Source: Veillonellales bacterium (GTDB lineage Bacteria; Bacillota; Negativicutes; JAAYSF01). From it: DNA of 64,000 nt. Position numbers and translations under genes: made by a program. The stretch lies in assembly GCA_039680175.1 (NCBI GenBank), contig JBDKTO010000083.1, positions 1 to 64,000 of the forward strand, in the 5' to 3' direction. A model generated the notes under the pieces. The model searched no databases. It saw only the letters and a program-made list of their open reading frames with translations, and was not told the origin of the DNA. Of the stretch, positions 23,939 to 32,207 are shown in pieces (within the stretch, counting starts at the first letter, position 1; each line of letters opens with the position of its first letter).

Positions 23939-24472
23939 CTACATTCTCTTCTCCTGGGCTAGAAATATCTGATACGTTTCGTCATCAAAATTGCACATAA
24001 CAATTTGTTCCAATCCTATATCCGGCTGCTGTAAAAATTCGAAGGCGGTTTCCATTAATATTTTCGCACATTCTTGTTTGGGAAAGCCGAAGACACCGCT
24101 GGATACGGCAGGCAGGGAAAGCGACCGCAAATTGTACAACTCAGCCAGCTGCAGACTGCTGAAAATTGCTTTTTTCAGTTTCTCCGGCTCTCCTCCCTCC
24201 CCCCATTGGGGGCCGACGGTATGAATAACAAATTTGCTCGGCAGCAGTCCCGCATCGGTAATCACCGCTTTCCCAACCGGCAGGCAGCCGATTTTTCTGA
24301 TAATTTCATTGCTTTGCCGCTGAATGACGGCACCGCCTTTGATCGCTATGGCCCGGGCGGCGCCTCCCCCATGGATCAGAGTGCTGTTGGCCGGATTTAC
24401 GATGGCATCCGATGTTTCCGCCGTAATATCGCCCTGCTTCACAATCAGCGTTTTATTGCCAACTTGAATCAT
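23939..24472 (-). CDS. Macro-domain protein (ADP-ribose/O-acetyl-ADP-ribose binding)
   Basis: A single macro domain of 177 residues, close to the YmdB/MacroD group. IVNPANSTLIHGGGAARAI carries the conserved Asn and glycine-rich ADP-ribose loop, and LPAVSSGVFGFPKQECA is the second ligand loop. Members hydrolyse O-acetyl-ADP-ribose or remove ADP-ribose from proteins. It lies 27 bp after ksgA in the same direction and may be the last gene of the rnmV-ksgA transcript. Confidence 0.92.
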   Translation of the reverse strand: MIQVGNKTLIVKQGDITAETSDAIVNPANSTLIHGGGAARAIAIKGGAVIQRQSNEIIRKIGCLPVGKAVITDAGLLPSKFVIHTVGPQWGEGGEPEKLKKAIFSSLQLAELYNLRSLSLPAVSSGVFGFPKQECAKILMETAFEFLQQPDIGLEQIVMCNFDDETYQIFLAQEKRM

Positions 24473-24499
24473 CGCTTTCGTCCTCCCGCTTACTTGTAA

Positions 24500-25342
24500 T
24501 CACTCCCAGGCATTCGCAATGGCGGCAAACTCCGCTAGAGACAGCGTTTCTCCCCGTCGGGAACCGTCAATTTCTGCCGCTGCCAGGGCATTATGTATTG
24601 TTTCCGTTCCTGCGCCGGTGGTTTTCAACGCATTGGACAATGTCTTGCGGCGTTGGGCAAAGGCTCCCTTCACCACCCGGAAAAACACTTTTTCATCACG
24701 GACATCCACTGCCGGCTGCTGCCTCACCCGGCAGCGGATGACTGCCGATTCGACTGCCGGCGAGGGAACAAACGACCGGGGCGGAACTATAAACATGATT
24801 TCCGGTTCGGTAAAATACTGTACGGCAACGGATAAAGCGCCATAATTCTTGCCTCCCGGGCTGGCTGTCATCCGCTCCGCCACTTCCTTTTGAATCATAG
24901 TCACCAGCAGACTGATCGGCAGCCGGGCTTCCAGCAGCCCGAGAATAATCGGCGTGGTGATATAATACGGCAGATTAGCAACAACTTTGTAGTGTTCTGC
25001 CATCATTTCCCGGGAAATGTCGATTTTAAGAATATCGCCATGGACGACCCGGATATTTTCATAACCACCCAGCGTCTGGGAGAGCACCTCAATCAGCCTT
25101 CGGTCAATTTCCACCGCCACCACATGGCTGCCTGTTTCAGCCAGTCCCTGGGTAAGCGTGCCAATCCCCGGCCCGATTTCCAATACAGCATCGTCAGCCT
25201 GCAATTCAGCCGCAGCAACAATACCGTCTACGACAGATTCATCAATTAAAAAATTCTGTCCCAGTTTCTTGCTCATATGAATACCAAAAGTTTTGAGAAT
25301 ATGTAAGGTAACTTCTTTTTTAGCAATGGTGGGCTGGATCAT
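24500..25342 (-). CDS. rsmA: 16S rRNA A1518/A1519 dimethyltransferase
   Basis: RsmA (KsgA) dimethylates two adjacent adenines in 16S rRNA helix 45. 280 residues. KKLGQNFLID at the N-terminus, VLEIGPGIGTLTQ (SAM motif I) and NLPYYITTPII (catalytic motif IV) are all present. I start at ATG 25342, which follows GGAGGCAGAAC and overlaps rnmV by 23 bp; the open frame runs 11 codons further. The rnmV-ksgA order is the standard Firmicute arrangement. Confidence 0.96.
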   Translation of the reverse strand: MIQPTIAKKEVTLHILKTFGIHMSKKLGQNFLIDESVVDGIVAAAELQADDAVLEIGPGIGTLTQGLAETGSHVVAVEIDRRLIEVLSQTLGGYENIRVVHGDILKIDISREMMAEHYKVVANLPYYITTPIILGLLEARLPISLLVTMIQKEVAERMTASPGGKNYGALSVAVQYFTEPEIMFIVPPRSFVPSPAVESAVIRCRVRQQPAVDVRDEKVFFRVVKGAFAQRRKTLSNALKTTGAGTETIHNALAAAEIDGSRRGETLSLAEFAAIANAWE

Positions 25343-25892
25343 GTTCTGCCTCCGATACCTGTCCCAATTTAGCAATAGCCCGGTTGAATTCTTCGCGGGT
25401 AACTCCGTAATGATTTAATCGGTGCAAAAAACTTTTCCCGTTGGCATAACCAATACCAAGGCTGGCGCCAGCCGCAGCTCTGCGGCTGGCGGCAGAGGCA
25501 ACACCGCTTAACCCTGCCCCTGTCATATCCGCTCGGGTAAATTCAGCGGCTGGCTGCCATTCCAGATAACGAACCTTCGCCAAAGCTTGGCGGATGGCTT
25601 CCGGCGCAGCCTGCTCGACTCCGACATCATCATTGGCGGTGGCAGATTCCCGGGAAACAAAAGCATGTTTGGCCGCGGGAAACCGCTGGCTCAAAAAGCC
25701 CCGGATCCGCTCACCGGCGCTATCCGGGTCGGTTAAAATAATCAGCCCCCGTTTGTCGTAAGCCTGTTCAATTCTTTGCAGACAGTAAGGCGACAAGCCG
25801 AATCCGCCGGTGGCGATACATTCGGCGTCCACCGCCCGGCGAACGGCCTGTACATCCTGTTTTCCTTCCACCACAATTACTTCTTTAATCAC
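25320..25892 (-). CDS. rnmV: Ribonuclease M5 (5S rRNA maturation)
   Basis: Toprim nuclease that trims 5S rRNA precursor. The 190-residue length is normal. VVEGKQDVQAVRRAV (catalytic Glu) and ILTDPDSAGERIR (DxD) define the Toprim domain. The middle has an expected hydrophobic/Ala-rich segment (SGVASAASRRAAAGASLGIGYANGK) and the family tail KSFLHRLNHYGVTREEF. Overlaps ksgA by 23 bp. A terminator separates it from yabE upstream, so it probably has its own promoter. Confidence 0.94.
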   Translation of the reverse strand: MIKEVIVVEGKQDVQAVRRAVDAECIATGGFGLSPYCLQRIEQAYDKRGLIILTDPDSAGERIRGFLSQRFPAAKHAFVSRESATANDDVGVEQAAPEAIRQALAKVRYLEWQPAAEFTRADMTGAGLSGVASAASRRAAAGASLGIGYANGKSFLHRLNHYGVTREEFNRAIAKLGQVSEAEHDPAHHC

Positions 25893-25938
25893 ACCTGCCG
25901 CTCCCCTCTTCCTGCCAGTATTATACCATGAGCGGGCA

Positions 25939-25972
25939 AAAGAATAACAGGGTGTACACCCTGTTATTCTTT
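25939..25972 (-). terminator. Palindromic terminator after yabE
   Basis: Perfect 17-bp self-complementary arms (AAAGAATAACAGGGTGT and complement) with no added loop, followed on the minus strand by TTTT. It lies 5 bp past the yabE stop. Confidence 0.85.
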
Positions 25973-25976
25973 CCCG

Positions 25977-26960
25977 TTATTCGAGAACATACACTTTTAC
26001 CATCCGCCTGCCAAACCGCCAGGCATCATACGGGCTTTCCATACACAAGTCAATACGGCTGCCGACAATGGCTCCCCCGGTATCAGCCGCCAGCGCTAAT
26101 CCATAACCGGGTACATACAGCCGGGCGCCTAAAGGAATCACATCCGGATCGACAGCCACGATACCCTGTCGTGCCGGTATTCCGGTAGCCGTGAGTCCTT
26201 CCGACGACCCGTCTGTGGGCAGATAAGCGGTAGCTTCCATGACTTCGGTGCGTTTAAACCGCATAGCACCGCGAGAGGTTTCCACAGTATCCCGCGTCCC
26301 GACACGAATAATTTTTGGTTTCGGAGCGGTAGTTATGGTTTCGGCAAGAACCTCTTCCCCCGTGACGCTGCCATCAGCAAAATGCTGCCTGATCTTAACT
26401 GTCTTGCTGCCATTTTGGCCTTCCTCCGCTACTTCCTCAATGCCTTTTTCTAAAGTAGCATCCGGTTGGTGCACAACCGGGAAAGGTTCGACCTGTTCGC
26501 GTTCAATCACTTTTTCCGAAATGACAATAGCCTGGATTATCATCCCGGACTGAATCCGGGTATTCTCGCCAGGCACAAGTTTAACATTTTCCTTACGTAT
26601 TCCCAAACTGGCGGCTAATTCACCGACGGTTGGTTTTCCGGTAACCAGGATCTTGTCTTCCCCCTGATAAGCCAAAGTTACCGGTACGGCACGAAATACC
26701 TCAATAACCGTACCGTCAGTCAGTTTAGGAGTAGACAGGCGGTACTCATCCTGCGGAGCTAAGGTCACCCCAGCTTGCGCCAACACAGCATCGGGCTTGC
26801 CGCTAAGCGTGCTGATTGCTAAATCGGATCCATCAACTACAATATGTACTGTTTTGTGTGCCCACACAAAACCAGTGGCCAAAAGCGAGATGATGATCAA
26901 CGCGATGATCAGCAGCGTCATACGCCCTGATCGCACCTTTACGGGTTGAAATAACGTCAT
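25977..26960 (-). CDS. yabE: YabE-like cell-wall protein with G5 and 3D domains
   Basis: A 327-residue exported protein. One N-terminal membrane/signal helix (about residues 10-30) is followed by two DUF348 ubiquitin-like repeats (about 35-150), a G5 domain (about 150-225) and a C-terminal 3D domain, which is a double-psi-barrel lytic transglycosylase-like fold. The 3D motif is seen as TATGIPARQGIVAVDPDVIPLGARLYVPGYG and AADTGGAIVGSRIDL with its three aspartates. Likely remodels peptidoglycan, as proposed for YabE and the RpfB group. Placed between tatD and rnmV as in Bacillus subtilis. Strong ribosome site AAAGGGGGAA. Confidence 0.92.
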   Translation of the reverse strand: MTLFQPVKVRSGRMTLLIIALIIISLLATGFVWAHKTVHIVVDGSDLAISTLSGKPDAVLAQAGVTLAPQDEYRLSTPKLTDGTVIEVFRAVPVTLAYQGEDKILVTGKPTVGELAASLGIRKENVKLVPGENTRIQSGMIIQAIVISEKVIEREQVEPFPVVHQPDATLEKGIEEVAEEGQNGSKTVKIRQHFADGSVTGEEVLAETITTAPKPKIIRVGTRDTVETSRGAMRFKRTEVMEATAYLPTDGSSEGLTATGIPARQGIVAVDPDVIPLGARLYVPGYGLALAADTGGAIVGSRIDLCMESPYDAWRFGRRMVKVYVLE

Positions 26961-27080
26961 GTAATTCCCCCTTTCAAAGGATTGTAATATTGTACCACTA
27001 AGTCAACGCTTTGTCAAGAAATACATGATTCAATTTCTGCTGAAAGTTTGCCCAGTCCTGGTCATTTTATACAAAAAAAT

Positions 27081-27112
27081 AAAACGCGAACAATACAAGA
27101 TATTCGCGCTTT
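27081..27112 (-). terminator. Terminator after the metG-tatD operon
   Basis: Arms AAAACGCGAA and TTCGCGCTTT (one G-T pair) with a 12-nt loop, followed on the minus strand by an ATTTTTTTG run. It lies about 27 bp past the tatD stop. Confidence 0.75.
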
Positions 27113-27139
27113 ACTTATTTTAGTACACGTAAAAACTAT

Positions 27140-27904
27140 TTATTTGATGCTGAACAACCGCCGGACATTCCCGGTAGTCGCTTCAGCCAAGCCGGACAGC
27201 TCCATGTGGCGCAGTCTGGCCACTTCTTCGGCAACCAGCCGAACATAGGCCGGTTCATTACGACGTCCCCGGTAGGGACGAGGCGTCAGATAGGGACAAT
27301 CGGTTTCCAGCAGCAATCGCTCCAGGGGCACAGCAGTGACGACTGCCGGCAGTTTGGCGGCATTTTTAAAAGTAAGGGAACCCCCTACCGCCAAATAGAA
27401 TCCCAAATCCAAGACAATCCGAGCCATTTCCCAGCTGCCGGAAAAGCAGTGAAAAACGCCCTGCAACCCCTTGCCTTCTTTTTTAAGAATCTCCAGAATA
27501 TCACCGTGGGCATCCCGGTCGTGAATGATAACCGGCATCCCCGTCTGCCGGGCCACATCCAGCTGACGAATCATTACCCGCTGCTGTACCTCCCGGGGAG
27601 ACAAATCATAGTAGTAATCCAAGCCGATTTCGCCAATCGCCACTACTTTTGGCTGCTTCGTCCAAGCTGCCAGCCGCTCGTAATCCCCCTCTTCCACTGC
27701 CTCCGCCTCATGGGGATGAACGCCAACCGCGGCATAGATAGCGTCATGCTGCTCTGCCAGGAAAATGGCCCGGGCGGAGGAAGCCATACTGTCGCCGGGG
27801 TTGATCATCCAGGATACGCCATTTTTTTTGGCCCGGGCAATGACTTCTTCTCGGTCGTCGTTAAACTTCTCATCATCCAGATGAACATGGGAATCAAACA
27901 GCAT
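27140..27904 (-). CDS. tatD: TatD family metal-dependent DNase
   Basis: A 254-residue TIM-barrel metal hydrolase of the TatD/YabD type (3'-5' DNase or phosphoesterase, cytosolic). DSHVHLDDEKF has the first metal-binding histidines, AIGEIGLDYYYD the bridging Glu, IIHDRDAHGD and FHCFSGS further metal ligands, and LLLETDCPYLTPRPYRGRRNEPAYV the final Asp and family tail. It starts 2 bp after the metG stop, so the two are translated together, as in many Firmicutes. Confidence 0.95.
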   Translation of the reverse strand: MLFDSHVHLDDEKFNDDREEVIARAKKNGVSWMINPGDSMASSARAIFLAEQHDAIYAAVGVHPHEAEAVEEGDYERLAAWTKQPKVVAIGEIGLDYYYDLSPREVQQRVMIRQLDVARQTGMPVIIHDRDAHGDILEILKKEGKGLQGVFHCFSGSWEMARIVLDLGFYLAVGGSLTFKNAAKLPAVVTAVPLERLLLETDCPYLTPRPYRGRRNEPAYVRLVAEEVARLRHMELSGLAEATTGNVRRLFSIK

Positions 27905-27906
27905 GG

Positions 27907-29820
27907 CTACTTCACCTTGCTGCCCGCCGGCATATCGGGTACAGCTACCACTTTCAGCTTGTCCTCCCAGGAAGCGGCCAGTACCATGCCCCGGGATACA
28001 ATACCGCGTATTTTAGCCGGCTTCAGATTGACGACCATGACCACTGTCTGCCCGACTAATTCTTCCGGTGCATATTGCTTGGCAATACCGGACACGATGG
28101 TGCGCTGCTCTGTACCTAAATCAACGGTCAGCTGCAGCAGTTTGTCCGCTCCTTTTACTTTTTCCGCTGCCAGTACCTTAACTACCCGTAAATCCATTTT
28201 GGCAAATTCATCAATTGTAATTTCCGGCGTTGGTGCAGCTTCAGCCGGAGCAGCCGGTTTAGACTCGACTTTCGCTTCAGCCGGGTTCGCCTCAATCCGG
28301 GGAAATATAGGCTCCGGTTTAGCCACCTTCGTTCCGGCAGACAAACGGCCCCAAGCCTGAGCATCCGCCAGACTGACCTGCGTAAAATCGGTTTTAATTC
28401 CCAACTGGGCCCAAATTCTTGGCGATGTGCCGGGCATAAAGGGTGAAATCAGAATCGCCACAATCCGCAGCGTCTCGGCTAAGTTGTATAGGACGGTGTT
28501 TAAGCGATCTTTCTTTGCCGGATCTTTCGCCAACGCCCAGGGAGATGTTTCGTCAATATATTTATTGGTTCGGCCGATTAATGCCCATACCTGTTTTATG
28601 GCATCATTAATATCCATAGCGTCCATAAATTTTTCGTAGCCGGCAGCCGTATCCCGGGCCAGTTTAATCAGCTCCTGATCCAGAGGAACACTGGCGCCGG
28701 GAGCCTCAATGATTCCGTGATTGAAGCGGCCAATCATATTCAGCGTCCGGTGCAGCAAGTTGCCCAGGTCATTGGCCAGATCGGCGTTAATTCGGTTAAT
28801 CAAGGCATCCCGGGAAAAGTTTCCGTCCATTCCCAGGGTAATTTCCCGCAGCAGATAATAGCGAATGGCATCGGCGCCAAATTCATCAATCAACCCAATG
28901 GGATCAATCACGTTGCCTTTGGACTTTGACATCTTATCTCCTTCGACGATCAGCCAGCCATGACCATATACTTTTTTCGGCAGTTCCACCCCTAACGCCA
29001 TGAGAATAATCGGCCAGATAATGGAATGAAACCGGACGATTTCTTTTCCTACCAGATGGAGATCCGCCGGCCAGTATTTGGCAAATTTGTCCCGGTCATG
29101 AAGATACCCGGCTGCTGTAATGTAGTTGACCAAAGCGTCAAACCAGACATACACCACATGCTTAGTATCAAATGGAACCGGAATTCCCCAGTCAAAGGTT
29201 GTCCGGGATACGCACAGATCCTCCAGTCCGCCTTTAATAAAATTAATCATTTCGTTGCGCCGGGAAACCGGCTGAATGAAATCCGGATTTTCTTCAATGA
29301 ACTTCAACAGCCGATCCTGATATTTGGACATGCGGAAGAAGTAACTTTCCTCCTGCAGCATTTCTACCGGTCGGTGGCAGTCCGGGCACTTGCCGTCTTC
29401 CAGCTGGCGCTCCAGCCAGAAAGTCTCGCAGGGAGTGCAGTACCAGCCTTCATAAGCAGCTTTATAAATATCGCCCTGGTCGTAAATTTTTTGAAAAATG
29501 GCCTGCACCACTTCCCGATGCCGGGTTTCTGTCGTTCGAATAAAATCATCATGGGAAATATTCAATTTACGCCATAGGTTTTGGAATGAAGCGACAATCC
29601 TATCCACATATTGCAGCGGCGTAATCCCATTTTCCTGCGCTTTACGTTGGATCTTCTGTCCGTGTTCATCCGAACCGGTCAGAAAAAAAACGTCAAACCC
29701 GGCCAACCGTTTATAACGGGCTATCGAGTCCGCAATTGTCGTGCAATAGGCATGCCCGATATGTAGTTTGTCGCTGGGGTAATAAATTGGGGTAGTAATA
29801 TAAAAGGGCTTTTTCTCCAT
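27907..29820 (-). CDS. metG: Methionyl-tRNA synthetase
   Basis: Class I synthetase of 637 residues. YYPSDKLHIGHAY (HIGH), a zinc knuckle CTPCETF...CPDC typical of the one-zinc subtype, and KMSKSKGNVIDP are present. After a Pro/Ala/Glu linker near residues 515-530 comes a C-terminal EMAP/tRNA-binding domain (residues about 535-637: FAKMDLRVVKVLAAEKVKGADKLLQL, VVMVVNLKPAKIRG) that also mediates dimerisation. Start ATG has AAAGGCAGGA upstream. Leads the metG-tatD operon and is divergent from abrB. Confidence 0.97.
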   Translation of the reverse strand: MEKKPFYITTPIYYPSDKLHIGHAYCTTIADSIARYKRLAGFDVFFLTGSDEHGQKIQRKAQENGITPLQYVDRIVASFQNLWRKLNISHDDFIRTTETRHREVVQAIFQKIYDQGDIYKAAYEGWYCTPCETFWLERQLEDGKCPDCHRPVEMLQEESYFFRMSKYQDRLLKFIEENPDFIQPVSRRNEMINFIKGGLEDLCVSRTTFDWGIPVPFDTKHVVYVWFDALVNYITAAGYLHDRDKFAKYWPADLHLVGKEIVRFHSIIWPIILMALGVELPKKVYGHGWLIVEGDKMSKSKGNVIDPIGLIDEFGADAIRYYLLREITLGMDGNFSRDALINRINADLANDLGNLLHRTLNMIGRFNHGIIEAPGASVPLDQELIKLARDTAAGYEKFMDAMDINDAIKQVWALIGRTNKYIDETSPWALAKDPAKKDRLNTVLYNLAETLRIVAILISPFMPGTSPRIWAQLGIKTDFTQVSLADAQAWGRLSAGTKVAKPEPIFPRIEANPAEAKVESKPAAPAEAAPTPEITIDEFAKMDLRVVKVLAAEKVKGADKLLQLTVDLGTEQRTIVSGIAKQYAPEELVGQTVVMVVNLKPAKIRGIVSRGMVLAASWEDKLKVVAVPDMPAGSKVK

Positions 29821-30048
29821 GCTGAAATCCTGCCTTTCAAAAATTATATATTTTAACTACTGCCATTTAGCATCTGCCGGATACTACATTTCAGTTATAA
29901 ACCAAGTGACAATAATAAAGTGTTTGCAGCTATTTGCCAAGAAATTTGTATCATCGACACAATTCGTGTTTTTACGACATACACATTTGTTCTTGCATAC
30001 AATATGATCCCTATTTTGGGAAAAACGTCGTCTTATGGGAAAATAAGG

Positions 30049-30077
30049 TTGACAAGCTTTGTAATATTTGGTATTAT
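30049..30077 (+). promoter_or_regulatory. Sigma-A promoter of abrB
   Basis: TTGACA (30049-30054) and TATTAT (30072-30077) with a 17-bp spacer, about 55 bp before the abrB start. Further upstream CATACAAT (from 29997) resembles a SigE -10, but no good -35 supports it. Confidence 0.85.
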
Positions 30078-30131
30078 CTAGTTGTAGACATTTTGTCGAA
30101 TTTTGTTGTTGAAGAGAGGAGAAAATAAAAC

Positions 30132-30389
30132 ATGAAATCAACTGGTATTGTACGTAAGGTGGACGAGCTGGGCAGGGTGGTTATTCCTATCGAATTGCGC
30201 CGGACTTTAGACATTGAGGAAAAAGATGCTTTGGAGATCTATGTCGACAGTGACCGTATTATTCTGCGAAAATACGAACCGGCTTGTTCCTGCGTGTTCT
30301 GCGGCAACGCTGATGAAGTAACCAATTTCAAAGGGAAAAATGTTTGCAAAAGCTGCATGGAAGCTATGATGCAGGCAGCAGCTGTCTAA
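30132..30389 (+). CDS. abrB: AbrB-family transition-state regulator
   Basis: An 85-residue DNA-binding regulator. The N-terminal swapped-hairpin AbrB domain (KSTGIVRKVDELGRVVIPIELRRTL, then EIYVDSDRIILRKY) is nearly canonical. The C-terminal half has a small zinc-ribbon-like motif (CVFCGN...CKSCM), common in Clostridia and Negativicutes. It governs growth-phase genes and entry to sporulation. Encoded opposite to its neighbours, between metG and rsmI as in Bacillus. Clear sigma-A promoter and ribosome site (GAGAGGAGA), and a terminator follows. Confidence 0.96.
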   Translation: MKSTGIVRKVDELGRVVIPIELRRTLDIEEKDALEIYVDSDRIILRKYEPACSCVFCGNADEVTNFKGKNVCKSCMEAMMQAAAV

Positions 30390-30405
30390 AAAGTATCATC
30401 CGGGA

Positions 30406-30433
30406 GGAGAGGCGCACGCCTCTCCTTTTCTTT
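30406..30433 (+). terminator. Terminator of abrB
   Basis: GGAGAGGCG-CA-CGCCTCTCC stem directly followed by TTTTCTTT. Confidence 0.93.
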
Positions 30434-30435
30434 AT

Positions 30436-30504
30436 TTGGCGGCCGGAGGGTTGTTGGTTTTTGACTCATTCATAACCAAAAGCCCATTGCCAATAGCCAA
30501 GATT
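30436..30504. repeat. Heptad-periodic non-coding array 1
   Basis: From 30442 the sequence divides into 7-mers with a shared pattern: GG-rich units in the left half and GCC-type units such as CCATTGC, CAATAGC in the right half. It lies between the abrB terminator and the rsmI stop. Same family as the arrays at 31391, 36838, 50162 and 60504. Confidence 0.5.
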
Positions 30505-30506
30505 AT

Positions 30507-31370
30507 CTACTGGCCCTGTTCCAGCAGGAGAACGGCTTGATATACCTCCCGTTTGGGAATGCCTCTTGCCAGTGCTACCGCGCGGATCGCCGCCTTCTTA
30601 TCTTGTCCGGCAGCGGCCAAAGCCATTACCGCCTGCCCCGGCGAAATTTCAGCCGCCGACTGTGATGGCAGTTCACCTGACAGTGCTGACGGACACCCGG
30701 CAATCACTAAAGTGAATTCTCCTCTGGGACTGGCAGCGGCAAAATGCTCCTGCAGACTTTCCAGCGTGCCGCGAAGAAATTCCTCGAATTTCTTGGTCAG
30801 TTCACGGGCAGCTACTGCCGGGCGATTGCCAAAAGCCTGCCTTAGCTCTGTCAGCGTAGATTTCAACCGGTGAGGCGCTTCATACAAAATCATCGTGCAG
30901 GGATAACCGGCTAACTTCGCCAGCAGTTCCCGCCGTTTCTTTGTTGTTCTCGGTAAAAAGCCAATAAACGTAAACAAGGTAGTATCCAGCCCGGAACAAA
31001 CCAGTGCCGACAGCGCCGCATTGGCCCCTGGCAGGGGAGTCACGGTAATCCCAGCTGCAATGGCCAGGTCAACCAGATCGCTGCCCGGATCGGAAATCCC
31101 CGGCAGTCCGGCATCACTGACTACTGCCACATCTTCTCCCCGCAGCAGCCTTCCGATGAGTTCCGGTCCCCGCCCGGCCTTATTATGCTCGTGATAGCTG
31201 ACGAGGGGAGTGTGAATAGCGAAATGGTTTAATAAATTACGGGTACGCCGGGTATCCTCGGCAGCAATCACCGCTGACTGCTGCAATATCCGCACCGCCC
31301 GGTAGGTCATATCCTCCAGATTACCAATCGGTGTGGCGCATAAAAATAAAGTACCGGGTTTATCACTCAA
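30507..31370 (-). CDS. rsmI: 16S rRNA C1402 2'-O-methyltransferase
   Basis: Tetrapyrrole-methylase-fold enzyme that methylates ribose of C1402 in the decoding centre. 287 residues. ATPIGNLEDMTYRAV, AAEDTRRTRNLLNHF, VSDAGLPGISDPGSDLV and LYEAPHRLKSTL are the family blocks; a C-terminal helical extension is present. I accept the TTG start at 31370, with GGAAGTGAG upstream. In the usual yabB-(yazA)-rsmI order; a GIY-YIG yazA gene is not present here. Confidence 0.95.
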   Translation of the reverse strand: MSDKPGTLFLCATPIGNLEDMTYRAVRILQQSAVIAAEDTRRTRNLLNHFAIHTPLVSYHEHNKAGRGPELIGRLLRGEDVAVVSDAGLPGISDPGSDLVDLAIAAGITVTPLPGANAALSALVCSGLDTTLFTFIGFLPRTTKKRRELLAKLAGYPCTMILYEAPHRLKSTLTELRQAFGNRPAVAARELTKKFEEFLRGTLESLQEHFAAASPRGEFTLVIAGCPSALSGELPSQSAAEISPGQAVMALAAAGQDKKAAIRAVALARGIPKREVYQAVLLLEQGQ

Positions 31371-31390
31371 AGACTCACTTCCTTAAAGGG

Positions 31391-31472
31391 GGCGGTTGGC
31401 TTTTGGCTGTGGGCTGTTAGCTTTTGGTTCTTGGCCCATAGCCCTTCGCCCACAGTTCATCGCCAACCGCCG
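31391..31472. repeat. Heptad-periodic array 2, foldable into a long hairpin
   Basis: Eleven consecutive 7-mers from 31396 follow TTGGCTN in the left half and ATAGCCC/TTCGCCC in the right half. The outer 10 bp (GGCGGTTGGC at 31391, GCCAACCGCC at 31462) and an inner CTGTGGGC/GCCCACAG pair are perfect complements. It fills the gap between trmN6 and rsmI and has no T-run. Confidence 0.65.
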
Positions 31473-32207
31473 TCACTTATAATATTCCAGGATTTCATCA
31501 CTGTAGCTACCGTCATTTTTATAGATCACCAGGGGCGGCAGCACATCCAGTCCCGGCCTGGCACCCCGCACGCCTTCCACCAGCAATATATTGGGCTTCC
31601 GTTGAACTGCCGGATACACCAGCTGCAGCCGTTTCGGTTCAATACCGGAATCACTCATCACCTTTAGAACCTCCGCCAGGCGCTCCGGCAAATGAACCAT
31701 GGCAACCCGGCCGCGAAACTTAACTAAATAGCGGGCCGCCGCCACAACATCCTGTAGATTGGCAGTCACCTCATGACGAGCCATGGCAACACTGTCCCGG
31801 GGATTTAAAAAGCCGCCGCCCACCGGACGATAGGGAGGATTGGCCACGACCAAACCGGTTTCTCCTGCCGGAAGCAGACCCTTCATTTGGCGAAAATCTC
31901 CCTGCCGGATTTGAATTTGACCGTCAAGGCCATTTAACCGGACACTTCTGGCTGCCATATCCGCCATTTTCTCATTCAGCTCAACCCCGGTAATTCGGCC
32001 CGCACCCCGGGTAGTCAGCAGCAAGGGAATGACCCCGGTGCCTGTCCCCAGATCAACGACTGTTGTCCCCAGCTTCAGAGTGGTAAAGTGAGCCAAAAGT
32101 ACTGCATCCAAAGAAAAACAAAATTCAGCCTCATGCTGAATAATCTTTAAATCGTTAATCAGCAAATCATCCAGGCGTTCTCCCGGATTCAACGGGACTT
32201 CATTCAT
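31473..32207 (-). CDS. trmN6: tRNA1(Val) A37 N6-methyltransferase-like (YabB/TrmN6)
   Basis: SAM-dependent methyltransferase of 244 residues. VVDLGTGTGVIPLLL is SAM motif I and VVANPPYRP is the N6-adenine catalytic NPPY motif. Bacillus YabB belongs to the same group as E. coli TrmN6 (YfiC). I start at ATG 32207, whose ATGA overlaps the yaaT stop; the open frame extends 7 codons upstream. Position after yaaT matches the Bacillus order (yabA is missing). Confidence 0.9.
   Translation of the reverse strand: MNEVPLNPGERLDDLLINDLKIIQHEAEFCFSLDAVLLAHFTTLKLGTTVVDLGTGTGVIPLLLTTRGAGRITGVELNEKMADMAARSVRLNGLDGQIQIRQGDFRQMKGLLPAGETGLVVANPPYRPVGGGFLNPRDSVAMARHEVTANLQDVVAAARYLVKFRGRVAMVHLPERLAEVLKVMSDSGIEPKRLQLVYPAVQRKPNILLVEGVRGARPGLDVLPPLVIYKNDGSYSDEILEYYK

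Noticed and set aside
27206-28360. 384-codon plus-strand ORF across tatD and metG
   Set aside because: It runs antisense to two certain genes, lacks a ribosome site and shows no domain.
31391-31472. Heptad array 2 as an ordinary terminator
   Set aside because: It can form a hairpin but has no T-run on either strand, and its 7-bp periodicity is shared with four other loci.
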